Origin: Myxococcus dinghuensis
GTDB lineage: Bacteria; Myxococcota; Myxococcia; Myxococcales; Myxococcaceae
DNA: 64,000 bases
Reading direction: 5' to 3'
Assembly: GCF_024198235.1 (NCBI RefSeq)
Contig: NZ_JAKCFB010000006.1
Span: 62,001 to 126,000, forward strand
Below, in pieces: positions 43,668 to 54,448 of the stretch (positions within the stretch are counted from its first letter, which is position 1; each line of letters begins with the position of its first letter). Below the pieces are notes generated by a model that was not told the origin of the DNA, did not search any database, and saw only the letters and a list, made by a program, of their open reading frames with translations. The translations under genes were made by a program, and so were the position numbers.

Positions 43668-46195
43668 TCCCCTCCACCGCTCTGCAGATCGGCCTCGTAC
43701 TTCTCCAGCATCCGAAGCACCCGACTCCCTTCGGGGTGGCCCTTGGGCGCCGTTTGGAGGAAGAGCCCGTAATAGAAGGCGGCCTCCTTCACCAGGTTGA
43801 GCTTGGCCGACGCGTCCCCCGCCACCAACAGGCACTCGTCATGCTCGCTCGCCACGGCGAGACACTCCCGGGCACGACTTCGCGCGAGCGAATACTTGCC
43901 CGCGGCGTAGGCGCTCCGGGCCTCCGCGTACTTGTCGTCGCCAGGCTGGGCCGGCTTCGGAGGCGCCTCCGGGACAGGCTCGGGAGGTGGCGTCTTCCTC
44001 GAGGGCGTACGCGCCCCCTCCTCTGCCTGTGGCGTCGAGGACTTTCCAGCCGCGAGACTCCGCTCCGCGAGAGCACGGGCCGACTCGATGCGCAGCCGCA
44101 CGGCGCCCTCGTTGTCCGACACCTCGTCGTCGACGAAGCCACAGCGCAGCGCCTGGATGTTGGTGACCTTGACGGGGCCTTGTCCCCGAGACACGAGGAA
44201 GCGCTGCGCCGTCCCGGGCCTCACGGAGATGCCGTCGCGATTGACGGGCACCTCCTGGACGCACGCCACCGTGTTCACGGGGCCCCGGGCGCGACCTCGC
44301 GTGAAGGCGCCATCCCCCACGGGCTCCACGGACAGGAAGTAGGTCTCCGAGGCATCCATTCCCTTGATGAGGAGAGCCCGGTCCACGTCCGTCGCCATCT
44401 GCTCGGGATGGACGGGGACGAGCTGACTCTTGTTCGTGACCATGTTCGTCAGTGTCACGCCGCGCTGGGGGAGGTTCTCGTGGGTCGAGGGAGCCCCGAC
44501 CGTGAAGAAGAACACCGTCGATGCACCCTGGAAGGACTCGGAGCGATTCCGGGTGACCACCCCAAGCGCGACATCCGCGGAGAAGTCTCCCGTGAAGAGA
44601 TAGAAGAGCTGAGGAAAGGGTTTGGCCCGCTCCGCCGCGTGCAGCACCGTCGTCTCCTGGATGCGATAGCTCGCCTGGGCGTCCAGCCGCACCTGGGCGG
44701 AATAGCCCGACGACACCCGGAAGACATCGCGTCGCGCCTCGAGTTGGACGAACTCCACCGGCAGCTCGACGGGCGTGGAGATTCCCGGGAGCGCCGCGGA
44801 TGACTTCGGCGTGCCGGGCGACGACGCCTCCACCTTCCGAGCCGTGGAGCCAGGAGGTTCGCCGGGAACCGCCTTGGGCGGGAGGTTGCGAGCCCTGTCC
44901 TTGGCCTCTTGTTCCGGAGGGACCCAATCCGGCTTGAGCTTGCTGAAGGACGACCAGAGCAGCCCGCCCACCACCACCAACGCCCCGACGACCACCAGGT
45001 GATGTGAGGAGACGCGGAGCCCGCCTCGCTCGAGGAAGCTGCCCCGATCCGGGGAGTTGCCGCCCCCCTCCTCTTCCTCGAGCTCCGCGGCCTCCGCCTC
45101 CGCCGAGCGCGCGGTCTCCTCCTTGCGCGTCCGAGGCTCCTCGCTGAGCTGGGGCACCTCGATGTCCGTGGGCTTGGGCAGGTTCGCGGTGGCGCGCCAG
45201 ACGGACAGCTCCTCGACGAAGGAGTTCGGGACCTTCGTCTCCTTGCCCAGCGCCCGCAGGTCCTCGCGGAACAACTCATTGAGCAGGTGCGCCACGGACA
45301 TCGAGGAGAACCGTGGCGCGGCCTTGAACAGGAACCCCGCGAGCGCGTCGCCGAAGGCGTGGGCGGACTCGAAGCGGTCCTTCTTGTCCACCGCGAGCGC
45401 CTTCTGGAGGATGGCGTCCAGCTTGGTGGGGAGGTCGGGCTTGAGGTCGCGGGCCCGAGGCATGGGGGCGCGGCTGTGCAGCTTGTGCATCACCACGTAC
45501 TCGGGGCCCTCCAATGGCAACCGGCCACAGACCATCTCGAAGAGCACCACCGCCGCCGCCCAGACATCCGTGCGGGCATCCACCTCCTCGCCCCGGGCCT
45601 GCTCCGGAGAGAAGAAGAGGTATTTGCCCTTCACCACGCCCGGGGCGGTGTCGAAGCTGCGCAGCGAGCGGGCCTTCGCGATGCCGAAGTCGACGATCTT
45701 GACCTGCCCCTCGTAGCTGAGGAGCACGTTGTCCGGGGAGATGTCCCGATGGACGATCCCCAGCGGCTGCCCGCTCTCATCCACCCGTGTGTGCGCGTAG
45801 TGCAGCCCCCGGCACATCTCCAAGGCGATGTATGTGGCGATGGGGACCGGCAGGCTGGTGAAGCCCGAGCGCAGGACGCGCTTCATCACCCGGTGGAGCG
45901 GCTGCCCGTCCACGAACTCCATGGCGAGGAAGTACTCGCCGTCCACCTCTCCGAAATCGAAGACCTGCGCGATGGAGCCGTGGGAGAGCGTGGCGGAGAT
46001 ACGCGCCTCGCTGATGAACATCGAGGTGAAGGCCTCGTCGTTGGCGTACTCCGGCAGGACCTTCTTGATGAGCACCGGCTTGGTGACGCCCGCGGCGCCC
46101 TTGAGCTGGGCCCGCCACGTCTCCGCCATTCCCCCCCGGCCGATACGGGACACGAGCCTGTACCGTCCGAACTGTTCATGCTGCTCATTGGCCAT
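43634..46195 (-). CDS. Membrane Ser/Thr kinase, first of three tandem paralogues (C-terminal large sensor domain)
   Basis: 853 residues from ATG 46195. The kinase domain (15-290) has IGRGGMAETW, VLIKKVLPEY, the active loop VHRDISPDN (about 149-157) and DFGIAKARS, all intact. Unlike its neighbours it has an acidic linker with Glu runs, a membrane segment near 400, then about 290 residues of beta-rich external region (VFRVSSGYSAQVRL, QLFYLFTGDFSADVALGV) and a TPR-like tail (KYAEARSAYAAGKYSLARSRARECL). The external domain probably senses something in the periplasm. It shares near-identical kinase segments with the two following genes. The stop is inside an inverted repeat. Confidence 0.93.
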   Translation of the reverse strand: MANEQHEQFGRYRLVSRIGRGGMAETWRAQLKGAAGVTKPVLIKKVLPEYANDEAFTSMFISEARISATLSHGSIAQVFDFGEVDGEYFLAMEFVDGQPLHRVMKRVLRSGFTSLPVPIATYIALEMCRGLHYAHTRVDESGQPLGIVHRDISPDNVLLSYEGQVKIVDFGIAKARSLRSFDTAPGVVKGKYLFFSPEQARGEEVDARTDVWAAAVVLFEMVCGRLPLEGPEYVVMHKLHSRAPMPRARDLKPDLPTKLDAILQKALAVDKKDRFESAHAFGDALAGFLFKAAPRFSSMSVAHLLNELFREDLRALGKETKVPNSFVEELSVWRATANLPKPTDIEVPQLSEEPRTRKEETARSAEAEAAELEEEEGGGNSPDRGSFLERGGLRVSSHHLVVVGALVVVGGLLWSSFSKLKPDWVPPEQEAKDRARNLPPKAVPGEPPGSTARKVEASSPGTPKSSAALPGISTPVELPVEFVQLEARRDVFRVSSGYSAQVRLDAQASYRIQETTVLHAAERAKPFPQLFYLFTGDFSADVALGVVTRNRSESFQGASTVFFFTVGAPSTHENLPQRGVTLTNMVTNKSQLVPVHPEQMATDVDRALLIKGMDASETYFLSVEPVGDGAFTRGRARGPVNTVACVQEVPVNRDGISVRPGTAQRFLVSRGQGPVKVTNIQALRCGFVDDEVSDNEGAVRLRIESARALAERSLAAGKSSTPQAEEGARTPSRKTPPPEPVPEAPPKPAQPGDDKYAEARSAYAAGKYSLARSRARECLAVASEHDECLLVAGDASAKLNLVKEAAFYYGLFLQTAPKGHPEGSRVLRMLEKYEADLQSGGGEAPEHSGGSPP

Positions 46196-46238
46196 TGGTG
46201 GCCAATGTAACACGGTCGCACGGAGCCTTGCGCCCGAC

Positions 46239-48050
46239 TCAGCGGGACCGGGGGGCAGCCCGGTCGTATTCCTCGAGTATCTGCTTCACCCTGGGCGCAC
46301 GCTCGTGGTCGGGGTGATGTCTGACAAAGGCGCGGTAGCGCTCGATGGAGTCCTCGCTGGACCCCAGACGGTTCAGCATCGCGCCGGAGACCAGCAGGCA
46401 TTCCGCATGGTTGGGGACGTTGGACAGACAGTCTTCCGCCAGCAGGAAGGCGTCTTTGAACTCCTCTTTCCGCGCGGCTCGACGGGCCATCAGGGACAGC
46501 CGCTCGGCTTCCTTGCGCTGGGCCTCGGTCGAGCCAGGGACGGCGGCGACCTTCCTGTTGTCCCTGCGGTTCTTCGAACCCGCTGGGACAGGCTTGGGCG
46601 TGACGCGCGGAGCCATCACTCCAGCGCCCTTGTCGCCCGGGGCGGGAACGGGTGCTTTCGTGGCCTGCCCCGGGGTCGGCACGGGCTCGGATGGGGCCAT
46701 GGGAGGCGCGACGCCCCACTGGGGCTCGCCCCCTGGCGCCTCCGAGGAAGGCGGCGCGTCGTCGGAGGAGAACACGCCGGTGGACCAGGGGATGGCGACC
46801 AGCGCGCCGAGGACCAACAACCCTCCGCCCAGGACGATGCCCTTCCAGGGGCCCCCGCGCTCAACGCGGGGCAGCAGCTCCGTCCGGGACGAGGGACCGA
46901 AGAGGCCGGGGACGATGACCGTGGGGGCCATGTTGGGATCACCCCTCGGCGGCAGGGGGGCCGTCTCGAAGAGCGATGGGGACGGCCCGGCGGGCGGTGC
47001 GGGCGGGCGGCGCCGTGGGGGTTGGGGTGGCGGGGTGGCGATCTTCCGCGCCTGCCATCGGGCCAGCATGCTCGTGAAGTCGGGCGGGACGGTGAGTTCC
47101 CGCCCCTCGGAATGGAGGTCCTCGCGGAACAGGACGCGGACCAGGTGTGCCAGGCTCATCGACGAGAAGCGGGGGTCGACGGAGAACAGGAAGCCGGCGA
47201 GTGCGTCGCCGAACGCATGGGCCGACTCGAAGCGGTCCTGGAGGTCGACCGCGAGTGCCTTCATGACGATGGCATCGAGCTCGGCCGGAACATCCCTGGA
47301 GATACCGCGTGGCGAGGTGAACTCACCATGCGCCATGCGCATCATCACCGTGGCCTGGGTCCCGGCGACGGGCGTCTGCCCACAGAGCATTTCGTAGAGG
47401 ACGAGCCCCGTGGCCCAGACGTCCGTGCGGCCATCCACTTCCCTGCCCCGCGCCTGCTCCGGCGAGAAGTAGAGGTACTTCCCACGGACGATGCCAGGCG
47501 CGGTGTCGAAGGTGCGCTGCATGCGCGCCTTGGCGATCCCGAAGTCGACGATCTTGACCTGCCCCTCGTAGCTGACGAGCACATTGTCCGGGGAGATGTC
47601 CCGGTGGACGATGCCCAGCGGCATCCCCTTCTCGTCCGTCCGCGTGTGCGCGTAGTGCAGCCCCCGGCACATCTCCAGGGCAATGAAGACCGCCAGAGGG
47701 ACCGGCAGGGTCCGCAACCCCATCTTCGACACACGCTTGAGGATGCGGTGCAACGGCTGTCCGTCGACCAGCTCCATCGCGAGGAAGTGCTGGCCATCCA
47801 GCTCGCCGAAGTCGAAGACCTGGGCGATGTTCCCGTGAGAGAGCGTCGTGGAGATGCTCGCCTCCCGGATGAACATGGAGGTGAAGGCCTCGTCGTTGGC
47901 GAACTCCGGGAGGACCTTCTTGATGAGCACGGGCTTGGTGACCCCCGCCGCCCCCACGAGCCGCGCACGCCACGTCTCCGCCATGCCGCCCCGACCGAGC
48001 TCGGCCAGCAGTTCGTAGCGTCCGAAGGGGATGGCGGGAGGGGTGCTCAT
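46239..48050 (-). CDS. Membrane Ser/Thr kinase, second tandem paralogue
   Basis: 603 residues. The kinase domain (8-285) has LGRGGMAETW, LIKKVLPEF, VHRDISPDN and DFGIAKARM intact. A Pro-rich cytoplasmic linker (PPPQPPRRRPPAPPAGPSPS) precedes a membrane segment near residue 402, a short Pro/Ala stretch (about 430-490) and a C-terminal helical/TPR-like region (FKDAFLLAEDCLSNVPNHAECLLVSGAMLNRLGSSEDSIERYRAFVRHHPDHERAPRVKQILEEYDR). Between the three paralogues the kinase part is much better conserved than the tail, so each may respond to a different signal. Gaps to its neighbours are 43 and 36 bp. Confidence 0.94.
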   Translation of the reverse strand: MSTPPAIPFGRYELLAELGRGGMAETWRARLVGAAGVTKPVLIKKVLPEFANDEAFTSMFIREASISTTLSHGNIAQVFDFGELDGQHFLAMELVDGQPLHRILKRVSKMGLRTLPVPLAVFIALEMCRGLHYAHTRTDEKGMPLGIVHRDISPDNVLVSYEGQVKIVDFGIAKARMQRTFDTAPGIVRGKYLYFSPEQARGREVDGRTDVWATGLVLYEMLCGQTPVAGTQATVMMRMAHGEFTSPRGISRDVPAELDAIVMKALAVDLQDRFESAHAFGDALAGFLFSVDPRFSSMSLAHLVRVLFREDLHSEGRELTVPPDFTSMLARWQARKIATPPPQPPRRRPPAPPAGPSPSLFETAPLPPRGDPNMAPTVIVPGLFGPSSRTELLPRVERGGPWKGIVLGGGLLVLGALVAIPWSTGVFSSDDAPPSSEAPGGEPQWGVAPPMAPSEPVPTPGQATKAPVPAPGDKGAGVMAPRVTPKPVPAGSKNRRDNRKVAAVPGSTEAQRKEAERLSLMARRAARKEEFKDAFLLAEDCLSNVPNHAECLLVSGAMLNRLGSSEDSIERYRAFVRHHPDHERAPRVKQILEEYDRAAPRSR

Positions 48051-48086
48051 CGAACCATCAATGCCATTCCAAGCCCGTGTCCGACA

Positions 48087-50129
48087 TCATCGAGTATGGA
48101 ACTTGGTGTAGTCATCCACGAGCTTCCTGACCCTGTCTGCGGCGGGGTGACTAGGAGCAAGCTTCAAGAATTGCTGGTAGTGGATCACTGCCTGAGAGAT
48201 CTGATCCGACCTGGCCAACGCGGAGCCCAGATACATGTGACACTCCGCGACCGTCGGGTCGAGTTCAATGCATTGCCGTCCGAATTGCACGGCATGGGCG
48301 TATCGATTCTCCCGGAGCGCAAGCTTGAGCCCATTCAACCGGTCCTGGACGGGCAGAGACAAATTGCTGGCGGTAGCCGGCCCTATGACGCTCTCTCTCG
48401 ACGGGGACTCCTTGCCAACCGTGCGCTCGGGCGGAGTCTCGACGTTCATGTTCCGGAGCTTCGCGCTGGCGGCCCGCCGATAGTCGTCAATCAGCAACAC
48501 AGTCAGGTCCTCGTGTGCAGGATTGCGAGGGACGGCCAGGAAGCGACTGAAGCGCCCCGAGCCATCATCCGCGCGTCCCATCCGGACCAGGCTCACCGAG
48601 GAGAGGAGCAGGCACGTGGAGTTATCCGGCTCGATGTCGAGGCAGCGTTCCGCGCTGGCATGGGCTGCTTGATAATCACGCTCGACATACTGGACACGGG
48701 CCTGTCGCAACCGCTCCTCTGCCTTGGCCCCCCGCTCATCCAAGGAGAGTGGCCGAGGATCGACAGGAGGCGGCACGTCCTGCTTGGCCACGGTTCCAGT
48801 CGCTCCCCCGAGGGGCTTCTCGACATAGCGGTTCAGCGGCACTTCGGGCTCCGGCCCCCAGCTCGCGAAGGCCACGGCCAACAAGGCCACGCCCCCCAGG
48901 CCCGCCCCCAGGAGCCACCGGGTCTTCCCGCCGGCGCTCTCGCCCTGCTCAGCGGACTCCAGGGCCACTTCCGATATCGCGGACTCGCGCGCGGTCGATA
49001 CACGGGGCTTCGCCCGCTGCACGGGGATCGGCGTCGTCGGTGCCCCGTCTTCGGTCTCAGACTCCGTGTTCGAAGGAAGGAGCTTCCGTGGCGCGGGAGA
49101 CTTCAGCGCCTGCACCACGCCTGTTCCCGTCCGCCACGCACTCAGCTCCTCGAGGAATGACGGAGGAACGGCCAGCTCCCGCCCATCCACCGCCATGTCC
49201 CCTCGGAACAGCACCCGGACCAGGTACGCCAGGTTCATCGGAGAGAACCGGGGCGCGAACGAATACAGGAACGCCGCGAGCGCATCCCCGAAGGCATTCG
49301 CCGACTCGAACCGCCCCGCGAGGTCCACCGACAGGGCCCTCATCACGATCTCATTCAGCGACGAGGGAATCTCCCGGCGGACCTCCCGGGGCGACGGGAA
49401 CTCGCCATGCGCCAGGCGCATCATCACCGCCGCCTGGGAGCCCTCCACCGGCCGTTGCCCGCACAGGAGTTCATAGAGCACCAGCCCCGTGGCCCAGACA
49501 TCCGTGCGCCCATCCACCTCCTTGCCGCGCGCCTGCTCCGGCGAGAAGTACAGGAACTTGCCCTTCACCACGCCGGGCTCGGTGCTGAAGCTGCGCAGCA
49601 TGCGTGCCTTGGCGATGCCGAAGTCGACGATCTTGACCTGCCCCTCGTAGCTGATGAGCACGTTGTCCGGGGAGATGTCCCGGTGGACGATGCTCAGCGG
49701 CATCCCCTTGTCGTCTGTCTTCGCATGCGCGTAGTGCAGCCCCCGGCACATCTCCAGGACGATGTAGACCGCCAGGGGAATGGGCAGCGTCGTCAGCCCC
49801 GTCGTCTGTGCCCGCTTCAAGACCCGGTGCAGCGGCTGCCCGTCCACCAGCTCCATCGCCAGGTAGTACTGGCCGTCCACGCGCCCGAAATCGAAGACCT
49901 GGGCGATGTTCCCGTGAGACAGCGTCGCGGAGATGCGCGCCTCGCTGATGAACATGGAGATGAAGGCGTCATCGTCCGCGAACTCGGGGAGGACCTTCTT
50001 GATGAGGACGGACTTGGTGACGCCAGCGTCGCCCACCCACCGGGCGCGCCACGTCTCCGCCATTCCCCCCCGACCAAGCCAGGACACCAGCTCGTATCGG
50101 CCGAACCTGTCACCGGGTTGCAAGGCCAT
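48087..50129 (-). CDS. Membrane Ser/Thr kinase, third tandem paralogue (promoter-proximal)
   Basis: 680 residues. The kinase domain (11-290) has LGRGGMAETW, LIKKVLPEF, VHRDISPDN and DFGIAKARM intact. A membrane segment lies near 402-420 (WLLGAGLGGVALLAVAFASW). The outside region has two TPR-like groups (YVERDYQAAHASAERCLDIEPDNSTCLLLSSVSLVRMG and YAHAVQFGRQCIELDPTVAECHMYLGSALARSDQISQAVIHYQQFLKLAP). It is the first gene on the minus strand, facing the divergent FHA-sigma54 activator at 50213 with an 83 bp gap. That neighbour's FHA domain is a plausible reader of its Thr phosphorylation. Confidence 0.94.
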   Translation of the reverse strand: MALQPGDRFGRYELVSWLGRGGMAETWRARWVGDAGVTKSVLIKKVLPEFADDDAFISMFISEARISATLSHGNIAQVFDFGRVDGQYYLAMELVDGQPLHRVLKRAQTTGLTTLPIPLAVYIVLEMCRGLHYAHAKTDDKGMPLSIVHRDISPDNVLISYEGQVKIVDFGIAKARMLRSFSTEPGVVKGKFLYFSPEQARGKEVDGRTDVWATGLVLYELLCGQRPVEGSQAAVMMRLAHGEFPSPREVRREIPSSLNEIVMRALSVDLAGRFESANAFGDALAAFLYSFAPRFSPMNLAYLVRVLFRGDMAVDGRELAVPPSFLEELSAWRTGTGVVQALKSPAPRKLLPSNTESETEDGAPTTPIPVQRAKPRVSTARESAISEVALESAEQGESAGGKTRWLLGAGLGGVALLAVAFASWGPEPEVPLNRYVEKPLGGATGTVAKQDVPPPVDPRPLSLDERGAKAEERLRQARVQYVERDYQAAHASAERCLDIEPDNSTCLLLSSVSLVRMGRADDGSGRFSRFLAVPRNPAHEDLTVLLIDDYRRAASAKLRNMNVETPPERTVGKESPSRESVIGPATASNLSLPVQDRLNGLKLALRENRYAHAVQFGRQCIELDPTVAECHMYLGSALARSDQISQAVIHYQQFLKLAPSHPAADRVRKLVDDYTKFHTR

Positions 50130-50212
50130 AGCAATCCACGACCCTACCGCATTATCCAGAAGGTCCGAACTTCCTGGGTCTCCCGCGTGCTATGTTGCGA
50201 ACCGTGGCACGT

Positions 50213-51583
<1,371 letters not shown>

Positions 51584-51813
51584 CACCCGACCTGTGCGCC
51601 AGGCTGCCGCGAGCACCCAGCCCTCCCGACATGGGCGCGGCAGCTCCTTCACGCACGCACCTGACGCCTGACGCAGGGCCTGGGACCTCGGCGGAATTCC
51701 GCGGGGCGCTCGTGGCCGGGCGCGTGGAGGCGGGGTCTTGCACGCGCGAGCGGCCGCGAAGGCTTGGGGCCCTCGCGATCACGCTGGGGTTGGCGCGGGG
51801 CCAGCTCCACAGG
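51584..51813 (+). other. 230-bp noncoding stretch before a strong terminator
   Basis: Between the FHA-sigma54 activator and the hairpin at 51814-51852 no coding frame with family character was seen. It could be a long 3' untranslated region or hold a small RNA that uses the terminator. No clear sigma54 or sigma70 promoter was found inside. Confidence 0.4.
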
Positions 51814-51852
51814 CGAGGCGTCGGGACGTCGTTTCCCGGCGCCTCGTTTTTT
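51814..51852 (+). terminator. Rho-independent terminator
   Basis: A 13-bp stem (51814-51826 with 51834-51846, one G-U pair) with a 7-base loop is followed by six T (51847-51852). This is the only classical intrinsic terminator seen in the window, pointing downstream on the plus strand. It is 230 bp past the FHA-sigma54 activator stop and just before the convergent lipoprotein gene. Confidence 0.85.
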
Positions 51853-51874
51853 GTCGGTGGGGTCGCGCGGCGGC

Positions 51875-52834
51875 TCAGTAGACGACGAGCGGCTGCGGCG
51901 CGTGGTAGCTGACGATGGTCAGCACCGGGATGCGCGGCGCCTCCGCGTCATCATCCGCGCCGCCCGACGTGAGCCGCACGCCGTCGAACCGCGCCAGGAA
52001 GACGTAGTCCCTGCGCGTCTCGAGGAACGGGTCCGCCTTCGCCAGGCGCCCCAGGGCCTCCCGGCCCGTCTCGTCGGAGATGTTGTCGAAGTGCCGCTGG
52101 GTCACGGAGGAGTCGCTGCGCTCGCGCGTCACGAAGCTCCCGCCCACGCGCCCCGGCCCCGTCAACTGCGTCTGACCGCCCAGGTCCCCCGAGGACGACG
52201 TGAGGGTGTCCACCCGCTCGCCGTACCCCACGGGCGCGCTCGTCTCCACCGACGAGAGCGTCTGCTCCACGAGCCACACGGTGGGGCGCTCCCCTTCCGT
52301 GCGTTGATCCGCCACCTGCGCGCGCACCAGGACGTAGCGCCCCTTGTACGTGTCCGGCCGGTCCACCGCCGACGCCAGCGAGAAGATGGGGATCTTCTTC
52401 TCCTGGAGGTACTGGAGCTCGCCGTTCACGCTGCCGCCGCGCTGGGCCACCACGCGCGCGATGAGCGAGGCGGCCTCGGGCCGCGTGCGCAGGTCCTCCG
52501 TCCACGCCGGGCCGAGCAGCGCCCGCAGTTGGGTGAACGGCGTCAGCTCGATGCACGCCTTGAGCGCCGTCCAGGCCTCCTCGCGTGACTCGGGCTGGAT
52601 GCGGCGCGCGGCGGCCTCGCAGAGCGCCGGATTCGGATAGCGGGCGACGAAGGACCTCGGGTCCTCCGCGACGCGCGGCGCGGGGGGCGGCGGCGCGGCG
52701 ACCTCGGGCGGAGGCATGTCGTCGCGCGCGGATTTCTCGGTCCACGTCACATGGGAGTGGGACGCGCCACAGCCAGCGGCGACGAGCGAGCCGAGGACGG
52801 TCCAGGCGGGGAGCGACCAGGAAGAGCGGAGCAT
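51875..52834 (-). CDS. Hypothetical lipoprotein
   Basis: 319 residues from ATG 52834, AGGAG nine bases upstream. Lipobox LVAAGC (Cys22). A Pro/Ala linker (VAAPPPPAPRVAE) follows, then a helical region with two Cys (ALCEAAARRI, ALKACIELTPF), a middle beta domain (DTYKGRYVLVRAQVADQRTEGERPTVWLVEQTL, an OB-fold-like pattern) and a C-terminal ARFDGVRL end. The function is unknown. It lies 12 bp after the Cys-rich secreted protein, probably coexpressed. Confidence 0.83.
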   Translation of the reverse strand: MLRSSWSLPAWTVLGSLVAAGCGASHSHVTWTEKSARDDMPPPEVAAPPPPAPRVAEDPRSFVARYPNPALCEAAARRIQPESREEAWTALKACIELTPFTQLRALLGPAWTEDLRTRPEAASLIARVVAQRGGSVNGELQYLQEKKIPIFSLASAVDRPDTYKGRYVLVRAQVADQRTEGERPTVWLVEQTLSSVETSAPVGYGERVDTLTSSSGDLGGQTQLTGPGRVGGSFVTRERSDSSVTQRHFDNISDETGREALGRLAKADPFLETRRDYVFLARFDGVRLTSGGADDDAEAPRIPVLTIVSYHAPQPLVVY

Positions 52835-52846
52835 GGGTGGGGACTC

Positions 52847-53551
52847 CTAGAGCGAAGCGGAACCGGCGCGGGACGCGCGCTCGCGCGGGGGGGACGAGGA
52901 CGACGTGCGGGCGCCGCTCGTCTCGGTCGAGGGCAGCACCATGGAGCACGCGGACTCGCAGCGCTCGTTGAGGCACGCGAGCGTCGCGGGCGCGGCGCTC
53001 TGGCGGGAGAGGTCCGCGAAGCAGCGGTCTCCCGTGCCCGGGCAACCGTTGCGCGCGGCGCATTCGCAGCACGGCGCGGCCACGGAGGCCATCAACTGGA
53101 CCTCCTGGAGCACGGTGGAGAGCGCGCGGTAGCAGGTGCGTGCCTGGGCCACGAAGCGCCCCTTCGCGTCCACGACGGGCGCGGCGCCACGCAGGCCGCA
53201 CTGCTCGACCGCGGCGACATAGCGGCGCTCGCACAGGGACGTGAGGGCCGCGTCGGCCCGTCCCTCGCGCGCGTTGCTCACCGCCTCCGAGCACAGGATG
53301 TTGGAGATGTCCTTGAGCAGCTTCCGGTTGGCGGAGTCCTGGTCAGGGCTCGGCGTCGTCGACGGCGCCGCGTCGGATTCGAAGACACACTCCTTGCCTT
53401 CGCGAAGCGTGTCGATGGTGCACGCCCACGCAGTGGGGGATTCATCCGCCAGCGGTGGGGCCGCGAGCGAATCGGGGGAAAGAGCGGGCGTCGAGCCATC
53501 GGGAGCCGCGCCCAGGAGGAGGAGGGAGACGAGGATCGCCTTCATGGACAT
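52847..53551 (-). CDS. Cys-rich secreted protein
   Basis: 234 residues from ATG 53551 (a second ATG at 53545). A signal peptide ends near LLGAAPDGS. It contains about 14 Cys, including APCCECAARNGC, GDRCFADL and LACLNERCESACS, so a disulfide-rich, probably extracytoplasmic protein. A Ser/Thr/Pro-rich tail ends the chain. No known family was recognised. It is the upstream gene of a two-gene unit with the lipoprotein at 51875-52834. Confidence 0.78.
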   Translation of the reverse strand: MSMKAILVSLLLLGAAPDGSTPALSPDSLAAPPLADESPTAWACTIDTLREGKECVFESDAAPSTTPSPDQDSANRKLLKDISNILCSEAVSNAREGRADAALTSLCERRYVAAVEQCGLRGAAPVVDAKGRFVAQARTCYRALSTVLQEVQLMASVAAPCCECAARNGCPGTGDRCFADLSRQSAAPATLACLNERCESACSMVLPSTETSGARTSSSSPPRERASRAGSASL

Positions 53552-53867
53552 GACAGGTTAGGACGTTGGCTCTCGCCACACAAACACGCCCTCGACGCAG
53601 TGTTTCACGGCCATCGCACGTGCTCGCGGATGTCATGTCACCGGCATCCAGCGCCGAAGCGCATCACCCTCCAGGTCCTGAATGTCCGACGCCGGGCGTC
53701 CGCGCCTCGCCCGTGGGACGCAGGGGGCTGTCAGGTCGTCACCCGTCCGCCCGGCCCCCGTCGCGCACGCGAGCCTCGCGGCCCCCCTCGCGCTCACGTC
53801 CCCCTTGCACGCGCGCTTCGGCGTTCGTCGCACCTTCGCGCACCCACGCGCGTCCTGGAGGCGCGCG
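53552..53867. other. 316-bp intergenic region
   Basis: Upstream of the Cys-rich secreted protein (-) and downstream of the small membrane protein (-). It is GC-rich with an AT-richer patch at 53552-53600 that may carry the promoter of the Cys-rich gene. No coding frame or strong repeat was recognised. Confidence 0.5.
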
Positions 53868-54173
53868 TCACCGAGGCGTGACGGGAGGGGGCCTCCTGCC
53901 GGACCTCGCCCGGGGTTCGCGATGGCTCGGGCCCACGTCGGTGAGCACCTGATAGCCGAACAGCAACGCGCCGAGCACGGCGCAGACGAGCGCGATGATG
54001 AGCAGGAGGTGGGAGAGGTGTCCTTGTCTCGCCCCGAGCGTGAGCACCACCGCGATGGTGATCAAGAGCGCCGAGCAGAGCCCGAGGGCGCGACGCGACG
54101 AGGGCCGCGCCCGTCGAGGAGGCTTGGGCGCGCGCGCCTCGGACGCGGGGAGGTTGAACGGTTCGGCTGGCAT
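53868..54173 (-). CDS. Small two-helix membrane protein
   Basis: 101 residues from ATG 54173 (MPAEPFNLPASEAR). Two adjacent hydrophobic segments (ALGLCSALLITIAVVLTLGA and HLLLIIALVCAVLGALLFGYQVL, about 28-75) are preceded by a basic Pro/Arg stretch and followed by an Arg/Pro tail. It probably sits in the inner membrane. The family is not recognised. It stands apart from its neighbours by more than 270 bp on both sides. Confidence 0.65.
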   Translation of the reverse strand: MPAEPFNLPASEARAPKPPRRARPSSRRALGLCSALLITIAVVLTLGARQGHLSHLLLIIALVCAVLGALLFGYQVLTDVGPSHREPRARSGRRPPPVTPR

Positions 54174-54448
54174 GACGCGGGCCTCCTCGTCTCGATTCGA
54201 CCGGGCACATCGCGCTCGCGACCTGCTGGGCACGATGCCCGCCCCCTCCAGCGGCGCTGCGTCAGCCAGGGGAACCTCTCACGAACGTCGGGCCGCGGAC
54301 GTCCGCGTGCAACGGGCACCAGGGAGATGGGGCGATGAGCCCCCTTGCACGCCTGTCGTGGAGACTGGAATGGTGACGCCTCCCTCCATGAACGCGCCCC
54401 CACGCCCAGGGGGCCTGGGCCGCATGGCCTCCTGAAAGGCAGCGCACC

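Noticed and set aside
45828-49160. A plus-strand open frame of about 1110 codons across the kinase genes
   Set aside because: It runs antisense to two or three well-supported kinases and has no recognisable domain; codon-position bias of the kinases explains it.
51720-51790. Sigma54 promoter (TTGCA element) after the FHA activator
   Set aside because: A TTGCA is present near 51737 but no GG at the right distance upstream, so it does not fit the -24/-12 pattern.
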